A stretch of 64,000 nt of DNA from Polynucleobacter duraquae (GTDB lineage: Bacteria; Pseudomonadota; Gammaproteobacteria; Burkholderiales; Burkholderiaceae), in the NCBI RefSeq assembly GCF_000973625.1, contig NZ_CP007501.1, forward strand, positions 496,001 to 560,000. Direction: 5' to 3'. Positions 39,286-50,704 of this stretch are shown here, piece by piece. Every line of letters begins with the position of its first letter. Position 1 is the stretch's first letter. Made by a program: the position numbers and the translations under genes. Below the pieces are notes generated by a model that searched no databases, was not told where the DNA came from, and saw only the letters and a program-made list of their open reading frames with translations.

Positions 39286-39326
39286 ATTCGTGGGCATCTG
39301 GCCTGTGATGGTTTTACAATTCGGCC

Positions 39327-39893
39327 ATGACTATTAAATCTGACCACTGGATCCGCCGTATGGGCGAGCAAGGCATGATCAGCCCATTTGAACCTGGGCA
39401 GGTCCGCCACGATGCCGCCGGGCAAAAAATTGTGAGCTATGGCACTTCAAGCTATGGCTATGACATTCGTTGTGCTGATGAGTTCAAGATTTTCACGAAC
39501 ATTAACAGCACGATCGTGGATCCTAAGAATTTCGATGAACAATCGTTTGTCGATTTTAAGGGCCCAGTTTGCATCATTCCACCAAACTCTTTCGCATTAG
39601 CAAGAACAGTTGAGTACTTCAAGATCCCGCGTAGCGTCTTAACGGTGTGCGTTGGCAAGAGTACGTATGCACGTTGCGGAATTATTGTGAATGTCACTCC
39701 ATTTGAGCCTGAATGGGAGGGTTACGTCACACTCGAGTTTTCTAATACGACCCCATTGCCTGCAAAGATTTATGCTGGCGAAGGATGCGCACAAGTTCTG
39801 TTCTTTGAAAGCGATGAAGTGTGTGGCATATCGTACAAAGATCGTGGTGGTAAGTATCAAGGCCAAGTCGGCGTTACTCTGCCAAAGGCTTAA
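39327..39893 (+). CDS. dcd: dCTP deaminase
   Basis: Protein of 188 residues. It deaminates dCTP to dUTP on the way to dTTP. The strongly conserved [21 protein letters not shown] contains the catalytic glutamate region, and [11 protein letters not shown] is also typical. Two further in-frame TAA codons follow its stop through a 9-base tandem repeat (39891-39911). The Arg/Lys decarboxylase gene follows after 48 bp. Confidence 0.96.
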   Translation: MTIKSDHWIRRMGEQGMISPFEPGQVRHDAAGQKIVSYGTSSYGYDIRCADEFKIFTNINSTIVDPKNFDEQSFVDFKGPVCIIPPNSFALARTVEYFKIPRSVLTVCVGKSTYARCGIIVNVTPFEPEWEGYVTLEFSNTTPLPAKIYAGEGCAQVLFFESDEVCGISYKDRGGKYQGQVGVTLPKA

Positions 39894-39941
39894 TCTGCTT
39901 AATCTGCTTAATCGCTGTATTGGCGACTTTAAAGGGTACAC

Positions 39942-42209
39942 ATGAAATTTCGTTTTCCAATCATCATTATTGATGAGGACTTTCGCTCTGAAAATATTTC
40001 AGGTTCGGGTATTCGTGACTTAGCGGAAGCGATTGAAAACGAAGGCATGGAGGTGATTGGCTTAACTAGCTATGGAGATCTCACATCCTTTGCCCAGCAG
40101 GCCTCCCGTGCCTCTAGTTTTATTGTGTCGATCGATGATGAGGAGTTTGTCTCTGACTCTGAAGATCATGATTTACCTGCATTAAATAATTTGCGTGCTT
40201 TTATTACTGAAGTACGTAAACGTAACGAAGATATCCCCATCTTCTTATATGGCGAGACGCGTACTTCACGCCATATGCCAAATGACATTTTGCGCGAATT
40301 GCATGGCTTTATTCATATGAATGAAGATACGCCAGAGTTTGTAGCGCGCCACATTATTCGTGAGGCTAAGGTATACCTTGATTCATTAGCGCCCCCATTC
40401 TTCCGCGCCTTAACTAATTACGCCTCTGAAGGTTCTTATTCTTGGCATTGCCCAGGGCACTCTGGTGGCGTCGCTTTCTTGAAGAGTCCAGTAGGAAGAA
40501 TGTTCCATCAATTCTTTGGTGAGAACATGCTGCGCGCTGACGTCTGTAACGCTGTAGAAGAATTAGGTCAGTTACTAGACCACACTGGCCCTGTCTTGCA
40601 AAGTGAGCGTAATGCTGCGCGTATCTTTAACGCTGATCATTTGTTCTTTGTGACAAACGGCACATCGACATCCAATAAGATTGTTTGGCACTCTACCGTT
40701 GCCCCTGGTGATGTAGTACTGGTAGACCGCAACTGCCATAAGTCGGTAATTCATTCGATCACGATGATGGGCGCGATTCCGATCTTCCTGATGCCAACGC
40801 GTAATCACCTCGGCATTATTGGCCCGATTCCTAAAGAAGAGTTTGAGTGGAAAAATATCAAGAAGAAAATTGATGCCAACCCCTTCATTAAGGATAAGAA
40901 CGTGGTGCCTCGGGTCATGACGCTTACGCAAAGTACTTATGACGGCATCGTTTACAACGTTGAGATGATTAAAGACATGCTCGATGGCAAAGTCGATTCA
41001 TTGCATTTTGATGAAGCTTGGTTGCCACATGCTGCATTTCATCCTTTCTACAAAGACATGCATGCCATTGGGTCGGATCGTAAACGTACTAAAAAGAGTT
41101 TGATGTTTGCAACCCAATCGACCCATAAGTTATTGGCTGGTCTCTCACAAGCTTCGCAGGTATTGGTACAGGACGCAGAGGATACAAAGCTTGATCGTGA
41201 TTGCTTCAATGAAGCCTATTTGATGCATACCTCTACTAGCCCGCAGTACGCCATTATTGCTTCTTGCGATGTGTCTGCTGCCATGATGGAATCTCCTGGC
41301 GGCACTACGCTCGTTGAAGAATCTATTGCTGAGGCAATGGACTTCCGTCGCGCGATGCGTGAGGTAGATGATAAGTTCGGCGCAGATTGGTGGTTTAAGG
41401 TTTGGGGTCCAGATCATCTGGCTGAAGAGGGTATTGGTGAGCGCTCTGATTGGATCTTAGAGCCATCTGCTGCCTGGCATGACTTTGGCAAACTGGCTAA
41501 AGACTTCAATATGCTGGACCCAATTAAGGCTACGGTGGTAACGCCGGGATTAGATATTGAGGGTAACTTTGGCTCCATGGGCATTCCGGCAAGTATTGTT
41601 ACTAAGTACTTGGCTGAGCACGGCGTGATCGTAGAGAAGTGCGGTTTGTATTCCTTCTTCATCATGTTCACCATCGGTATCACCAAGGGTCGCTGGAATA
41701 CTTTGGTAACTGAGCTACAGCAGTTTAAAGACCACTTTGATAAGAACGCTCCGCTTTGGAAAGTGTTGCCAGAGTTTGTTGCCAAGCACCCTCGCTATGA
41801 GCGCGTCGGCCTCAAAGATATTTGCCAGCAGATTCATGAGTTCTATAAGAGCCGCAACGTTGCCCGTATGACTACGGAGATGTACACCTCAGATATGGTG
41901 CCAGCAATGATGCCTTCAGAAGCTTGGGCAAAGATGGCGCACAAAAAAGTAGATCGTGTTCCCTTGGATCAACTTGAAGATCGCATTACTGCAATGTTGG
42001 TAACGCCATATCCACCAGGCATTCCATTATTGATTCCGGGTGAGCGCTTCAACAAACGCATCATTGATTATCTCTACTTTGCTCGTGACTTCAATGCGCA
42101 ATTCCCAGGCTTTGAGACTGATATTCATGGCTTAGTAAAGGGTGACGTCAATGGAAGTACCGAGTACTACGTTGATTGCGTAAGACAAGAGCCAGATATC
42201 ACTTTGTAA
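39942..42209 (+). CDS. Orn/Lys/Arg decarboxylase, biodegradative (AdiA-like)
   Basis: PLP-dependent decarboxylase of 755 residues, the length of AdiA. An N-terminal wing domain (about 1-130) precedes the aminotransferase-fold core: HCPGHSGG, DEAWLPHA and the PLP-binding Lys396 in STHKLLAGLSQAS. A C-terminal domain contains TPYPPGIPLLIPGERF. It converts a basic amino acid to its polyamine precursor. Length and overall pattern favour arginine, but lysine or ornithine cannot be excluded. It could use arginine released from cyanophycin. A terminator follows. Confidence 0.9.
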   Translation: MKFRFPIIIIDEDFRSENISGSGIRDLAEAIENEGMEVIGLTSYGDLTSFAQQASRASSFIVSIDDEEFVSDSEDHDLPALNNLRAFITEVRKRNEDIPIFLYGETRTSRHMPNDILRELHGFIHMNEDTPEFVARHIIREAKVYLDSLAPPFFRALTNYASEGSYSWHCPGHSGGVAFLKSPVGRMFHQFFGENMLRADVCNAVEELGQLLDHTGPVLQSERNAARIFNADHLFFVTNGTSTSNKIVWHSTVAPGDVVLVDRNCHKSVIHSITMMGAIPIFLMPTRNHLGIIGPIPKEEFEWKNIKKKIDANPFIKDKNVVPRVMTLTQSTYDGIVYNVEMIKDMLDGKVDSLHFDEAWLPHAAFHPFYKDMHAIGSDRKRTKKSLMFATQSTHKLLAGLSQASQVLVQDAEDTKLDRDCFNEAYLMHTSTSPQYAIIASCDVSAAMMESPGGTTLVEESIAEAMDFRRAMREVDDKFGADWWFKVWGPDHLAEEGIGERSDWILEPSAAWHDFGKLAKDFNMLDPIKATVVTPGLDIEGNFGSMGIPASIVTKYLAEHGVIVEKCGLYSFFIMFTIGITKGRWNTLVTELQQFKDHFDKNAPLWKVLPEFVAKHPRYERVGLKDICQQIHEFYKSRNVARMTTEMYTSDMVPAMMPSEAWAKMAHKKVDRVPLDQLEDRITAMLVTPYPPGIPLLIPGERFNKRIIDYLYFARDFNAQFPGFETDIHGLVKGDVNGSTEYYVDCVRQEPDITL

Positions 42210-42224
42210 TTGAGATCTGCTTAA

Positions 42225-42250
42225 TAAAAAACCACCTACGGGTGGTTTTT
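42225..42250. terminator. Bidirectional terminator
   Basis: AAAAAACCACC and GGTGGTTTTTT around TACG form a compact hairpin with A- and T-runs on both sides. It ends the decarboxylase transcript and, from the other strand, the TRAP operon. Confidence 0.9.
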
Positions 42251-43782
42251 TATTTGCCTGGCTTATCTAGCTGAAAGATAACCGGCGCATCTTCATCAAC
42301 TTTGCTTGGCAATGAGTCTGGTTTAACTTCTTCACTGCCTGTGAAATTAAAGTCTTGGCTTTGTACTACTGCCGCAGGCTTATCTAGCAGGGTGGTGACT
42401 AAGGCTGGGAATGCCGCAACCACCACAACCATGATCAGCTGCAGAACAACCCAAGGTAAAGCGCCCCAGTAGATATCGCTGCTCTTGACCTCTTTTGGCG
42501 CAACGCCACGTAAATAGAACAAGGCAAATCCAAAAGGCGGATGCATAAATGAGGTTTGCATGTTCACGCAGAGCATTACGCCGAACCACACTAGAGCAGC
42601 ACTAGCTGCTGCTTGGGGATTGCCGTTCATGGAGGCGAGCAGCACTGGTCCAAGTAGTTTGACGGCGACTGGCGCAAGCAGTGGCACCACGATGAAAGCG
42701 ATTTCGAAGAAGTCCAAGAAGAATGCCAAGAAGAAAACAAACAGATTCACAGCAACTAAGAATCCAATCCAGCCTCCCGGCAAATCAGAAAATAACTCTT
42801 CTACCCAGTGACCACCATCAACTCCTTGAAAGACAACCGAGAAACAGGTGGAGCCAATTAAGATAAAAACCACCATCGTAGTAATGCGCATGGTGTTTTG
42901 GTAAGCCTCTTGAATTAATCCTTTGAGATTAGGAATGCTGGCCCTGCGTATCCAAGCTAAGAGCAAAGCGCCCATCGCGCCCATGGCGCCAGATTCCGTT
43001 GGCGTTGCGATGCCAGTCATGATGGTTCCCAGTACCAAGAAAATCAGCACTGCCGAGGGAATGATCCCCATGAGACATTTTTTCCAGAGCGCCCAGCCCT
43101 TGAGTGTGAGTTCGCTTTCAGGAGCCGCAGGTAGGTAGTCGGGTCTAAAGCGAGAGAGGAAGAATGTGTATAGAGCAAAAAGACCAATTTGCAGGAGTGA
43201 AGGACCCCAAGCGCCCAGATACATGCTGCCCACATCGGCGCTGCCACTCTGGGTTTTTAACTGGTCAGCTAGGACAATCAGAACCAAGGAGGGCGGCACT
43301 AGCTGGGTAATGGTCCCAGAGGCCGCTAAAACGCCTGTAGCGTAGCGCATGTTATAGCCATAACGCATCATCACAGGTAGGGAGATCATTGCCATGGCGA
43401 TCACCTGAGCGGCTACTGTGCCGGTAATTGCCCCCAAAATAAATCCCACAATGATGATGGAGTAGCCAAGCCCACCCCGAATGCGTCCAAAGAGCTGACC
43501 CATGGAGTCCAACATTTCTTCTGCAAGACCGCAGCGTTCCAAGATGGCGCCCATGAAGGTGAAGAAGGGGATTGCTAGAAGTAGGTCGTTAGCAAGAACG
43601 CTACCAAAGATGCGCTGAGGAATGGCTTGCAAAAACGGCATGCCAAAGAAATTCTCAGCAATTGCAATGCCAGCAAAAAATAATCCCGCAGCCATTAAAG
43701 AAAAAGCCACCGGAAAACCGATCAACATAAACACAATCAGCCCACCAAACATGAGCGGCGGCATCCATTCAAGTGGAATCAT
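42250..43782 (-). CDS. TRAP transporter large permease (DctM family)
   Basis: Membrane protein of 510 residues with about 12-14 predicted helices. Segments NDLLLAIPFFTFMGAILERCG and GTITQLVPPSLVLIVLADQ are typical of DctM. It is longer than the usual 430 residues, with an extended cytoplasmic loop around residue 220 and an acidic tail. It overlaps the DctQ-type gene by 4 bp. No DctP binding protein lies in the window. TRAP systems import carboxylates with sodium; the substrate here is unknown. Confidence 0.92.
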   Translation of the reverse strand: MIPLEWMPPLMFGGLIVFMLIGFPVAFSLMAAGLFFAGIAIAENFFGMPFLQAIPQRIFGSVLANDLLLAIPFFTFMGAILERCGLAEEMLDSMGQLFGRIRGGLGYSIIIVGFILGAITGTVAAQVIAMAMISLPVMMRYGYNMRYATGVLAASGTITQLVPPSLVLIVLADQLKTQSGSADVGSMYLGAWGPSLLQIGLFALYTFFLSRFRPDYLPAAPESELTLKGWALWKKCLMGIIPSAVLIFLVLGTIMTGIATPTESGAMGAMGALLLAWIRRASIPNLKGLIQEAYQNTMRITTMVVFILIGSTCFSVVFQGVDGGHWVEELFSDLPGGWIGFLVAVNLFVFFLAFFLDFFEIAFIVVPLLAPVAVKLLGPVLLASMNGNPQAAASAALVWFGVMLCVNMQTSFMHPPFGFALFYLRGVAPKEVKSSDIYWGALPWVVLQLIMVVVVAAFPALVTTLLDKPAAVVQSQDFNFTGSEEVKPDSLPSKVDEDAPVIFQLDKPGK

Positions 43783-44330
43783 TGCATGGGCTTTTCATAA
43801 TGGAGATCAGCGGCGGGTAATGTTGCTTTGCCTTTGAGGATGCCAATACGTTTGATGATTTCTGATAGGCCTTGGAGGCTCAGCATAAAGAAACCAAAAG
43901 GCACAACAAATTTAATGGGGTAGCGCAACAAGCCGCCTGCGTTAAGTGAATGTTCTGAGACCAACCATGAGGGGTAAAACAAAGTTGTCCAAGATAGCCA
44001 GACGAACAATAAGCAAGCGGGCAATAAAAAAACAATCAAACCAAAAAGGTCTATATAAAGACGTCCGCGATCAGAAAGCTGTGAGTAAATGAGATCGACT
44101 CGAACATGTTCATTGCGCTTAAGGGTGTATGCAGCTCCCAGCATGACAGCGGCAGCAAATAAATACCACTGTAATTCTAGTGGCCAGTTATTACTGATAT
44201 CTAGACTGTAGCGAACCAGGGCATTAGCGGCTGATACTACGCAAGATAGCAAGATCATGATGCCGGCTACCTTGCCCAGAAATTGATTTAAGCGGTCAAT
44301 CCCTGTTGAGAGCGTTCCCCAAAAGCCCAT
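43779..44330 (-). CDS. TRAP transporter small permease (DctQ family)
   Basis: Membrane protein of 183 residues with four predicted helices. The conserved LQWYLFAAAVMLGAAYTLKRNEHVRVD segment is diagnostic for DctQ. It is the first gene of the pair with the large permease and lies 5 bp downstream of argH on the same strand, so it may be transcribed with argH. Confidence 0.9.
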   Translation of the reverse strand: MGFWGTLSTGIDRLNQFLGKVAGIMILLSCVVSAANALVRYSLDISNNWPLELQWYLFAAAVMLGAAYTLKRNEHVRVDLIYSQLSDRGRLYIDLFGLIVFLLPACLLFVWLSWTTLFYPSWLVSEHSLNAGGLLRYPIKFVVPFGFFMLSLQGLSEIIKRIGILKGKATLPAADLHYEKPMQ

Positions 44331-44335
44331 GCGGA

Positions 44336-45754
44336 TTAGAGATCTGCGCGACCCCGTTTAATTGCAGCAAGCACTTGGGCTGGAGCGGTACCGCCAGCAT
44401 GTTGACGAGAATTCACGGAGCCATCCACAGTCAGTAAGGCAAACACATCATCACCCATGAGCTCAGGACGGTTATCTAAGCCACAAGCAAAACGCAATTC
44501 AGAGAGTGATAAGTCGGTGAGCATGCAGTTGCGGCCTACACAGGCTTTCACTGCATGAGCTACTGCTTCGTGAGCATCACGGAAAGCTAAGCCTTTTTTA
44601 ACTAAGTAATCAGCTAAGTCAGTAGCAGTTGCGAAGCCTTCTTCAGCGGCGGCTTTCATCACATCGGCCTTAACCTGAATATGGGGGACCATATCAGCAA
44701 AGATGCGCAAGGTATCTTGTACGGTATCTACCGCATCAAACAAGGGCTCTTTGTCTTCTTGGTTATCCTTGTTATAGGCTAATGGCTGACTCTTCATTAA
44801 AGTTAATAAAGAGATCAAATCACCGTAGACGCGACCAGTTTTGCCGCGTGCTAATTCCGGTACATCTGGATTCTTTTTCTGCGGCATGATCGAGCTACCG
44901 GTACAGAATCGATCTGGCAAATCAATAAAGCCAAAGCGTGGGCTCAGCCACAGTACCAACTCTTCAGACAAGCGGGAAACGTGCATCATCAGGATAGATG
45001 CAAAGGCGCAAAACTCAATTGCAAAGTCACGATCAGATACCGCATCAAGAGAGTTGTTGCAGATACCGTCAAAACCTAAAATCTTGGCAACCTGCTCGCG
45101 ATCGATGGGGTAAGTTGTTCCGGCTAAAGCGGCTGCACCAAGTGGTAAACGATTAAAGCGAGCACGCAGATCAGCCAAACGGCTCGCATCGCGACTAAAC
45201 ATTTCGTAATAGGCCATTAAGTGATGACCAAAAGTAATTGGTTGGGCCACTTGTAGATGAGTGTGGCCAGGCATGATCGTCGCAGCATGAGTCTCAGCGA
45301 GGTTCAGCAAAGCACTACGTAGGGTTTTGAGGGTGGCTGCGATTTCATCAACACTGCCACGCAACCATAAGCGTAAATCAGTAGCCACCTGGTCATTACG
45401 CGAGCGACCAGTATGAAGACGCTTTCCAGCATCGCCAACTAACTCAGTCAGGCGAGCCTCGATATTCAGATGCACATCTTCCAGCGCTAGTTGCCACTTA
45501 AATTCCCCGGCTTCGATTTCGGCTTTGATCTGGGCCATACCCTTTTGAATATCCGCTAAGTCCTGAGCGCCGATAATCTTTTGAGTAGCTAGCATTTCAG
45601 CGTGGGCTAAAGATCCTGCGATATCGACCAAGGCAAATCGTTGATCAAAGCCAATAGAGGCGGTATAACGTTGAACTAGTTCGTCAACAGGTTCGTTAAA
45701 CCGAGCCGACCAAGCTTGGGCTTTGTTGGAGAGGGAATTTTTGGATGAGCTCAT
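44336..45754 (-). CDS. argH: Argininosuccinate lyase
   Basis: Protein of 472 residues that splits argininosuccinate into arginine and fumarate. The signature [23 protein letters not shown] contains the catalytic serine loop. [15 protein letters not shown] and the TQPGHTHLQ-like [12 protein letters not shown] follow the family pattern. The ATG at 45754 gives a normal start; the frame open to 45868 runs into the divergent hemC and was rejected. Arginine production ties in with cyanophycin synthesis. Confidence 0.96.
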   Translation of the reverse strand: MSSSKNSLSNKAQAWSARFNEPVDELVQRYTASIGFDQRFALVDIAGSLAHAEMLATQKIIGAQDLADIQKGMAQIKAEIEAGEFKWQLALEDVHLNIEARLTELVGDAGKRLHTGRSRNDQVATDLRLWLRGSVDEIAATLKTLRSALLNLAETHAATIMPGHTHLQVAQPITFGHHLMAYYEMFSRDASRLADLRARFNRLPLGAAALAGTTYPIDREQVAKILGFDGICNNSLDAVSDRDFAIEFCAFASILMMHVSRLSEELVLWLSPRFGFIDLPDRFCTGSSIMPQKKNPDVPELARGKTGRVYGDLISLLTLMKSQPLAYNKDNQEDKEPLFDAVDTVQDTLRIFADMVPHIQVKADVMKAAAEEGFATATDLADYLVKKGLAFRDAHEAVAHAVKACVGRNCMLTDLSLSELRFACGLDNRPELMGDDVFALLTVDGSVNSRQHAGGTAPAQVLAAIKRGRADL

Positions 45755-45797
45755 AAACGCAGTATATTGATGTAAATCTTTAATTATTTTAAATGCT

Positions 45798-46778
45798 ATG
45801 TCCCAAACACCTATTTTTAGCCCTATAGCCTCCAACTCTGGTACTCCTGAGCGCCTTGTAATTGCCACCCGTGAGAGTCGTCTCGCTATGTGGCAGGCTG
45901 AACACGTCCGAGATTGCCTTAAAAAGCTCTATCCGGCATGCGATGTACAGATCCTGGGTATGACTACCCGAGGAGATCAAATACTGGATAAAGCCCTTTC
46001 TAAGGTAGGTGGCAAGGGCTTATTTGTAAAAGAACTCGAGACTGCCCTAGAAGATGGTCGGGCAGATTTGGCGGTGCATTCTTTGAAAGACGTTCCCATG
46101 GTCATGCCAGAGGGCTTTGATCTGTCCTGTGTCATGGTGCGGGAAGATGCCCATGATGCATTTGTTTCTAATGACTATGCTAGTTTGGAAGATTTGCCAA
46201 AGGGTGCGGTAGTGGGCACTTCAAGTTTGCGACGAGAATCTGTTCTGAGATCCAGATTTCCGCATTTGGTGATTCAGCCCTTGAGGGGAAATTTAGATAC
46301 CCGTATGGGTAAGCTCGATCGTGGCGAGTATCAGGCAATCATTTTGGCGGCAGCAGGTCTCAAGCGATTAGGTTTAGGAAGCCGCATTCGGGCTCTACTG
46401 CCGATTGATCCTTACACGCCGGCTGCGGGACAAGGCGCTCTTGGTATCGAAACCTTGGCTCAGCATCCCAGAATTAGAGAGTGGCTTGCCCCTTTGAACG
46501 ATTTGCCAACACTCTTTGCGGTGACTGCTGAACGCATGGTGTCGCGTCAATTAGGTGGATCTTGTGAAGTACCTTTGGCTGCATATGCCACTTGGGACAA
46601 AGATCATATGAATATCCGCTCATTTGTAGCTAGTGTCGATGGCACTGCAAGTTGCTTGGCTAGCGCCCAAGGTGCCGTCAAGAGCTTGGAAGATGCAGAG
46701 GCTTTGGGTCTCTTGGTTGCACAAGACCTCATTGCTCAAGGTGCTGAGCGTTTATTGCCTAATGGCCTGCCTAAGTAA
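45798..46778 (+). CDS. hemC: Hydroxymethylbilane synthase
   Basis: Porphobilinogen deaminase of 326 residues. It polymerises four porphobilinogens. [26 protein letters not shown] and the dipyrromethane-binding Cys in [13 protein letters not shown] are present. The N-terminus has an extra 20 residues before [16 protein letters not shown]. It is divergent from argH by 43 bp and is followed by hemD after 35 bp, the standard order. Confidence 0.96.
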   Translation: MSQTPIFSPIASNSGTPERLVIATRESRLAMWQAEHVRDCLKKLYPACDVQILGMTTRGDQILDKALSKVGGKGLFVKELETALEDGRADLAVHSLKDVPMVMPEGFDLSCVMVREDAHDAFVSNDYASLEDLPKGAVVGTSSLRRESVLRSRFPHLVIQPLRGNLDTRMGKLDRGEYQAIILAAAGLKRLGLGSRIRALLPIDPYTPAAGQGALGIETLAQHPRIREWLAPLNDLPTLFAVTAERMVSRQLGGSCEVPLAAYATWDKDHMNIRSFVASVDGTASCLASAQGAVKSLEDAEALGLLVAQDLIAQGAERLLPNGLPK

Positions 46779-46813
46779 AAGTTGATAAGCAAGACCTATT
46801 AGACAAGTTGCGG

Positions 46814-47623
46814 ATGAGCAATAAGACCATTGTTATCACCCGCCCCAGTGGGCAGGCGCGTCAGTTGTCAGAGGCGCTTCAGCTGAGTTTACGCAATAGC
46901 GGCTTTACTCCCGAATCTGCCCCCAAGATCATTTCTTTACCCTTACTGACTATTGCCCCAAAGGACGATGATCTTTTGGTGGGACAGATTGGTACAGCTC
47001 TAAAGACTGCAGACCTAGCCATTTTTGTTAGTCCGAATGCCATTGAATGCACGATGCGTTTATTGGAGCGCCCCTGGAAAGCGTTATCTAACAAGCCTGT
47101 ACCAATTGGGGTGATGGGTGGTAGCAGCATGGCAGCTCTCAAAAATCATGGCATTGGTCTTGAGGCTAATCCCGCAAAAGTCATTCTTCCTCAGAATAAT
47201 ATGCAGTGGGATTCTGAGGGCTTATGGACCGAATTGCAGAATCTACACTGGAATTGGCCCACTAAAAAAGTGATTATCTTTAAAGGTGAGGGCGGGCGCG
47301 ATTGGCTTGCCGACACTCTAAAAAATGCTGGCGCGCAAGTTGAAGCATTCTCAGTCTATGCCCGCGTTCCTTTAGATCTTAATAGTTCGGCCTGGAATGA
47401 AATTCATAAGATGGAGTTTGCTAATTCGTTTTGGATTCTGACTTCATCGGAGGCAGTCAGGTATTTAGGTCAAGCTAAACTGCCGCTTGCTCTCGCTACA
47501 GCTGTTTGCTCACACCATAATATTGCCGCTGCGGCTGAACAAATCGGCTTTGGTGAAGTGACTACTTGTGAGCCTGGGGATGAGGCTTTAATTGCCGCAT
47601 CGCAGGTCTGGCTAGCTAACTAA
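46814..47623 (+). CDS. hemD: Uroporphyrinogen-III synthase
   Basis: Protein of 269 residues. It cyclises hydroxymethylbilane with inversion of ring D. The family has low sequence conservation, but TIVITRPSGQARQLSEAL at the start, IFVSPNAIECTMRLL, and FKGEGGRDWLADTLKNAGAQVEAFSVYAR are typical. An in-frame TTG two codons upstream is an alternative start. It converges with ubiC, overlapping by 4 bp. Confidence 0.88.
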   Translation: MSNKTIVITRPSGQARQLSEALQLSLRNSGFTPESAPKIISLPLLTIAPKDDDLLVGQIGTALKTADLAIFVSPNAIECTMRLLERPWKALSNKPVPIGVMGGSSMAALKNHGIGLEANPAKVILPQNNMQWDSEGLWTELQNLHWNWPTKKVIIFKGEGGRDWLADTLKNAGAQVEAFSVYARVPLDLNSSAWNEIHKMEFANSFWILTSSEAVRYLGQAKLPLALATAVCSHHNIAAAAEQIGFGEVTTCEPGDEALIAASQVWLAN

Positions 47624-48192
47624 TTATTGGGATAGTTAAGAAGGGCTGGCAGAAAAACTTCACTCACTAAGAGTGGACGCCCTTTTAGTTGATACAAGGT
47701 CCTTCTTGCCCAGCTGACCGCTGGCAACTTTTGATATTGCTGAAAACATTTTTTCCATAGGATGTTTCGTTTATCAAGGCGAGCAATTTCTCTGAGAGGC
47801 TTCTTTTTGGAGCGCATCCGTGTTTTAGCAAAAAGCACCGCACCTAATGGTTTCTTTCCTAAGCGCAGAACTTCATGGTTACTACCGCTCGAGCTTCTAC
47901 CAGGAATAATACTGTTGGCCATCACTAGTGGCATGCCGTTTGCGCAAAGCAGTACCTCTCGAATGCGACAGCGTTTGATATTGAAATGAAAATAGCGACT
48001 CTCGTCGCTATTGAGGTTTTGACGGCAATCACGCAAAACTACTACCTCTAGTTTTTGTCCGATTGCACGTTCAATTTTTTGGGTTAAAGAGCCGGTATCG
48101 CTAAGCCAAGACTGCCACTGACGTGGCGCTTGATGCAATTCACCGGAATCGACTCGATTCCATGAAGAACGGAGGCGACGACGGTGAATCAT
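47620..48192 (-). CDS. ubiC: Chorismate-pyruvate lyase UbiC
   Basis: Protein of 190 residues. It makes 4-hydroxybenzoate, the first ring precursor of ubiquinone. DTGSLTQKIERAIG, REVLLCANGMPLVMANSIIPG and LGKKPLGAVLFAKTRMRS fit the family, including the arginine and glutamate that hold the product. The N-terminus is rich in arginine. It follows the helicase gene by 2 bp on the same strand. Confidence 0.88.
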   Translation of the reverse strand: MIHRRRLRSSWNRVDSGELHQAPRQWQSWLSDTGSLTQKIERAIGQKLEVVVLRDCRQNLNSDESRYFHFNIKRCRIREVLLCANGMPLVMANSIIPGRSSSGSNHEVLRLGKKPLGAVLFAKTRMRSKKKPLREIARLDKRNILWKKCFQQYQKLPAVSWARRTLYQLKGRPLLVSEVFLPALLNYPNN

Positions 48193-48194
48193 TT

Positions 48195-49766
<1,572 letters not shown>

Positions 49767-49774
49767 GCTATTAC

Positions 49775-49853
49775 ACATCCCGTTAGTGGGATGTCTCCGT
49801 GTATACACTCTCTGTTTTTTTATTGAGTGTGATGGTCAAAGGCATCGACCATC
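49775..49853 (-). other. Three consecutive hairpins in the helicase leader
   Basis: ACATCCC/GGGATGT (49775-49794), ACACTC/GAGTGT (49805-49830) and GATGGTC/GACCATC (49831-49853) are each perfect inverted repeats lying end to end before the helicase start. The first covers the GGGA that would be the nearest ribosome-binding sequence. This suggests autoregulation or temperature control of translation. Confidence 0.45.
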
Positions 49854-50018
49854 AGACAGGCGGCAGCGCGTTTTGTAAATTCGGTGTCTATGACTTCTAA
49901 ACGGTACGCTGAAATATAGCTGGGGGGCGATGAATCAAATTGCTTTAAAAAGCCTCTTATTATGACATTTTAAGAGGGTGATTACAAGGGTTTTCCCGAA
50001 TTTAATTATGATTAGGTG

Positions 50019-50687
50019 ATGAATTGGTTTATTACGCCCTCAAGCGTGGGCATTATTGATTTCCCTGCATACCTTGTGGGTGTCATTTTTACGATCCTAT
50101 TTCCCGGCCCAAATTCCCTGTATGTGTTGGCGATTGCTGCGGTTAAGGGATGGCGCGCTGGTGCGTGGGCATCCGTAGGTATTTTTATTGGCGATGCTAT
50201 CTTGATGATCGGCATCGCCTTAGGTGCTGCAACTTTACTTAACTCATCGCCATCCACATTCAATATCTTGCGTTTGCTTGGCGCCGCTTATTTAGCGTGG
50301 ATGGGGTACGGTTTTATTCGGAGTGGCCTGGCGCGTTGGCACGGCACTAAAGCACTGGTATCAAGAGATAGTCAGTCTCATTACTTAAGTACCCTACATC
50401 CAGCAATAGCTGCACTGACTTTATCTTTAACTAATCCGAAGGCAATCTTTTTCTTTGTCTCATTCTTTGCGCAGTTTATTCAACCGGAGTATGCGCATCC
50501 AGTGCATACCTTTTTATACCTAGCTCTGGTATTGCAAATAGTGAGCATGACCTACTTGATCAGCCTCATCTGTGCTGGGCAATTTTTTCTCAGCTTCTTT
50601 AATCGTCACCCTCATTACGCCGCAGCTCTTTGGTTTCTAGTTGGAGCTCTGCTAATTGGCTTTGCTGGAAAGCTACTACTCTATTAA
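50019..50687 (+). CDS. LysE-family amino-acid exporter (LeuE-like)
   Basis: Membrane protein of 222 residues with about six helices. The opening YLVGVIFTILFPGPNSLYVLAIAAVKGWRAG is characteristic of the LysE/RhtB superfamily and closest to LeuE in pattern. It probably exports an amino acid. I use the ATG at 50019, one codon after a GTG. The gene is divergent from the helicase and converges with the aldehyde dehydrogenase gene. Confidence 0.88.
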   Translation: MNWFITPSSVGIIDFPAYLVGVIFTILFPGPNSLYVLAIAAVKGWRAGAWASVGIFIGDAILMIGIALGAATLLNSSPSTFNILRLLGAAYLAWMGYGFIRSGLARWHGTKALVSRDSQSHYLSTLHPAIAALTLSLTNPKAIFFFVSFFAQFIQPEYAHPVHTFLYLALVLQIVSMTYLISLICAGQFFLSFFNRHPHYAAALWFLVGALLIGFAGKLLLY

Positions 50688-50704
50688 CAAATTTTGATGA
50701 GCGA

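Noticed and set aside
45755..45868. Longer N-terminus for argH
   Set aside because: It would overlap divergent hemC and leave no promoter space; the ATG at 45754 gives the family start.
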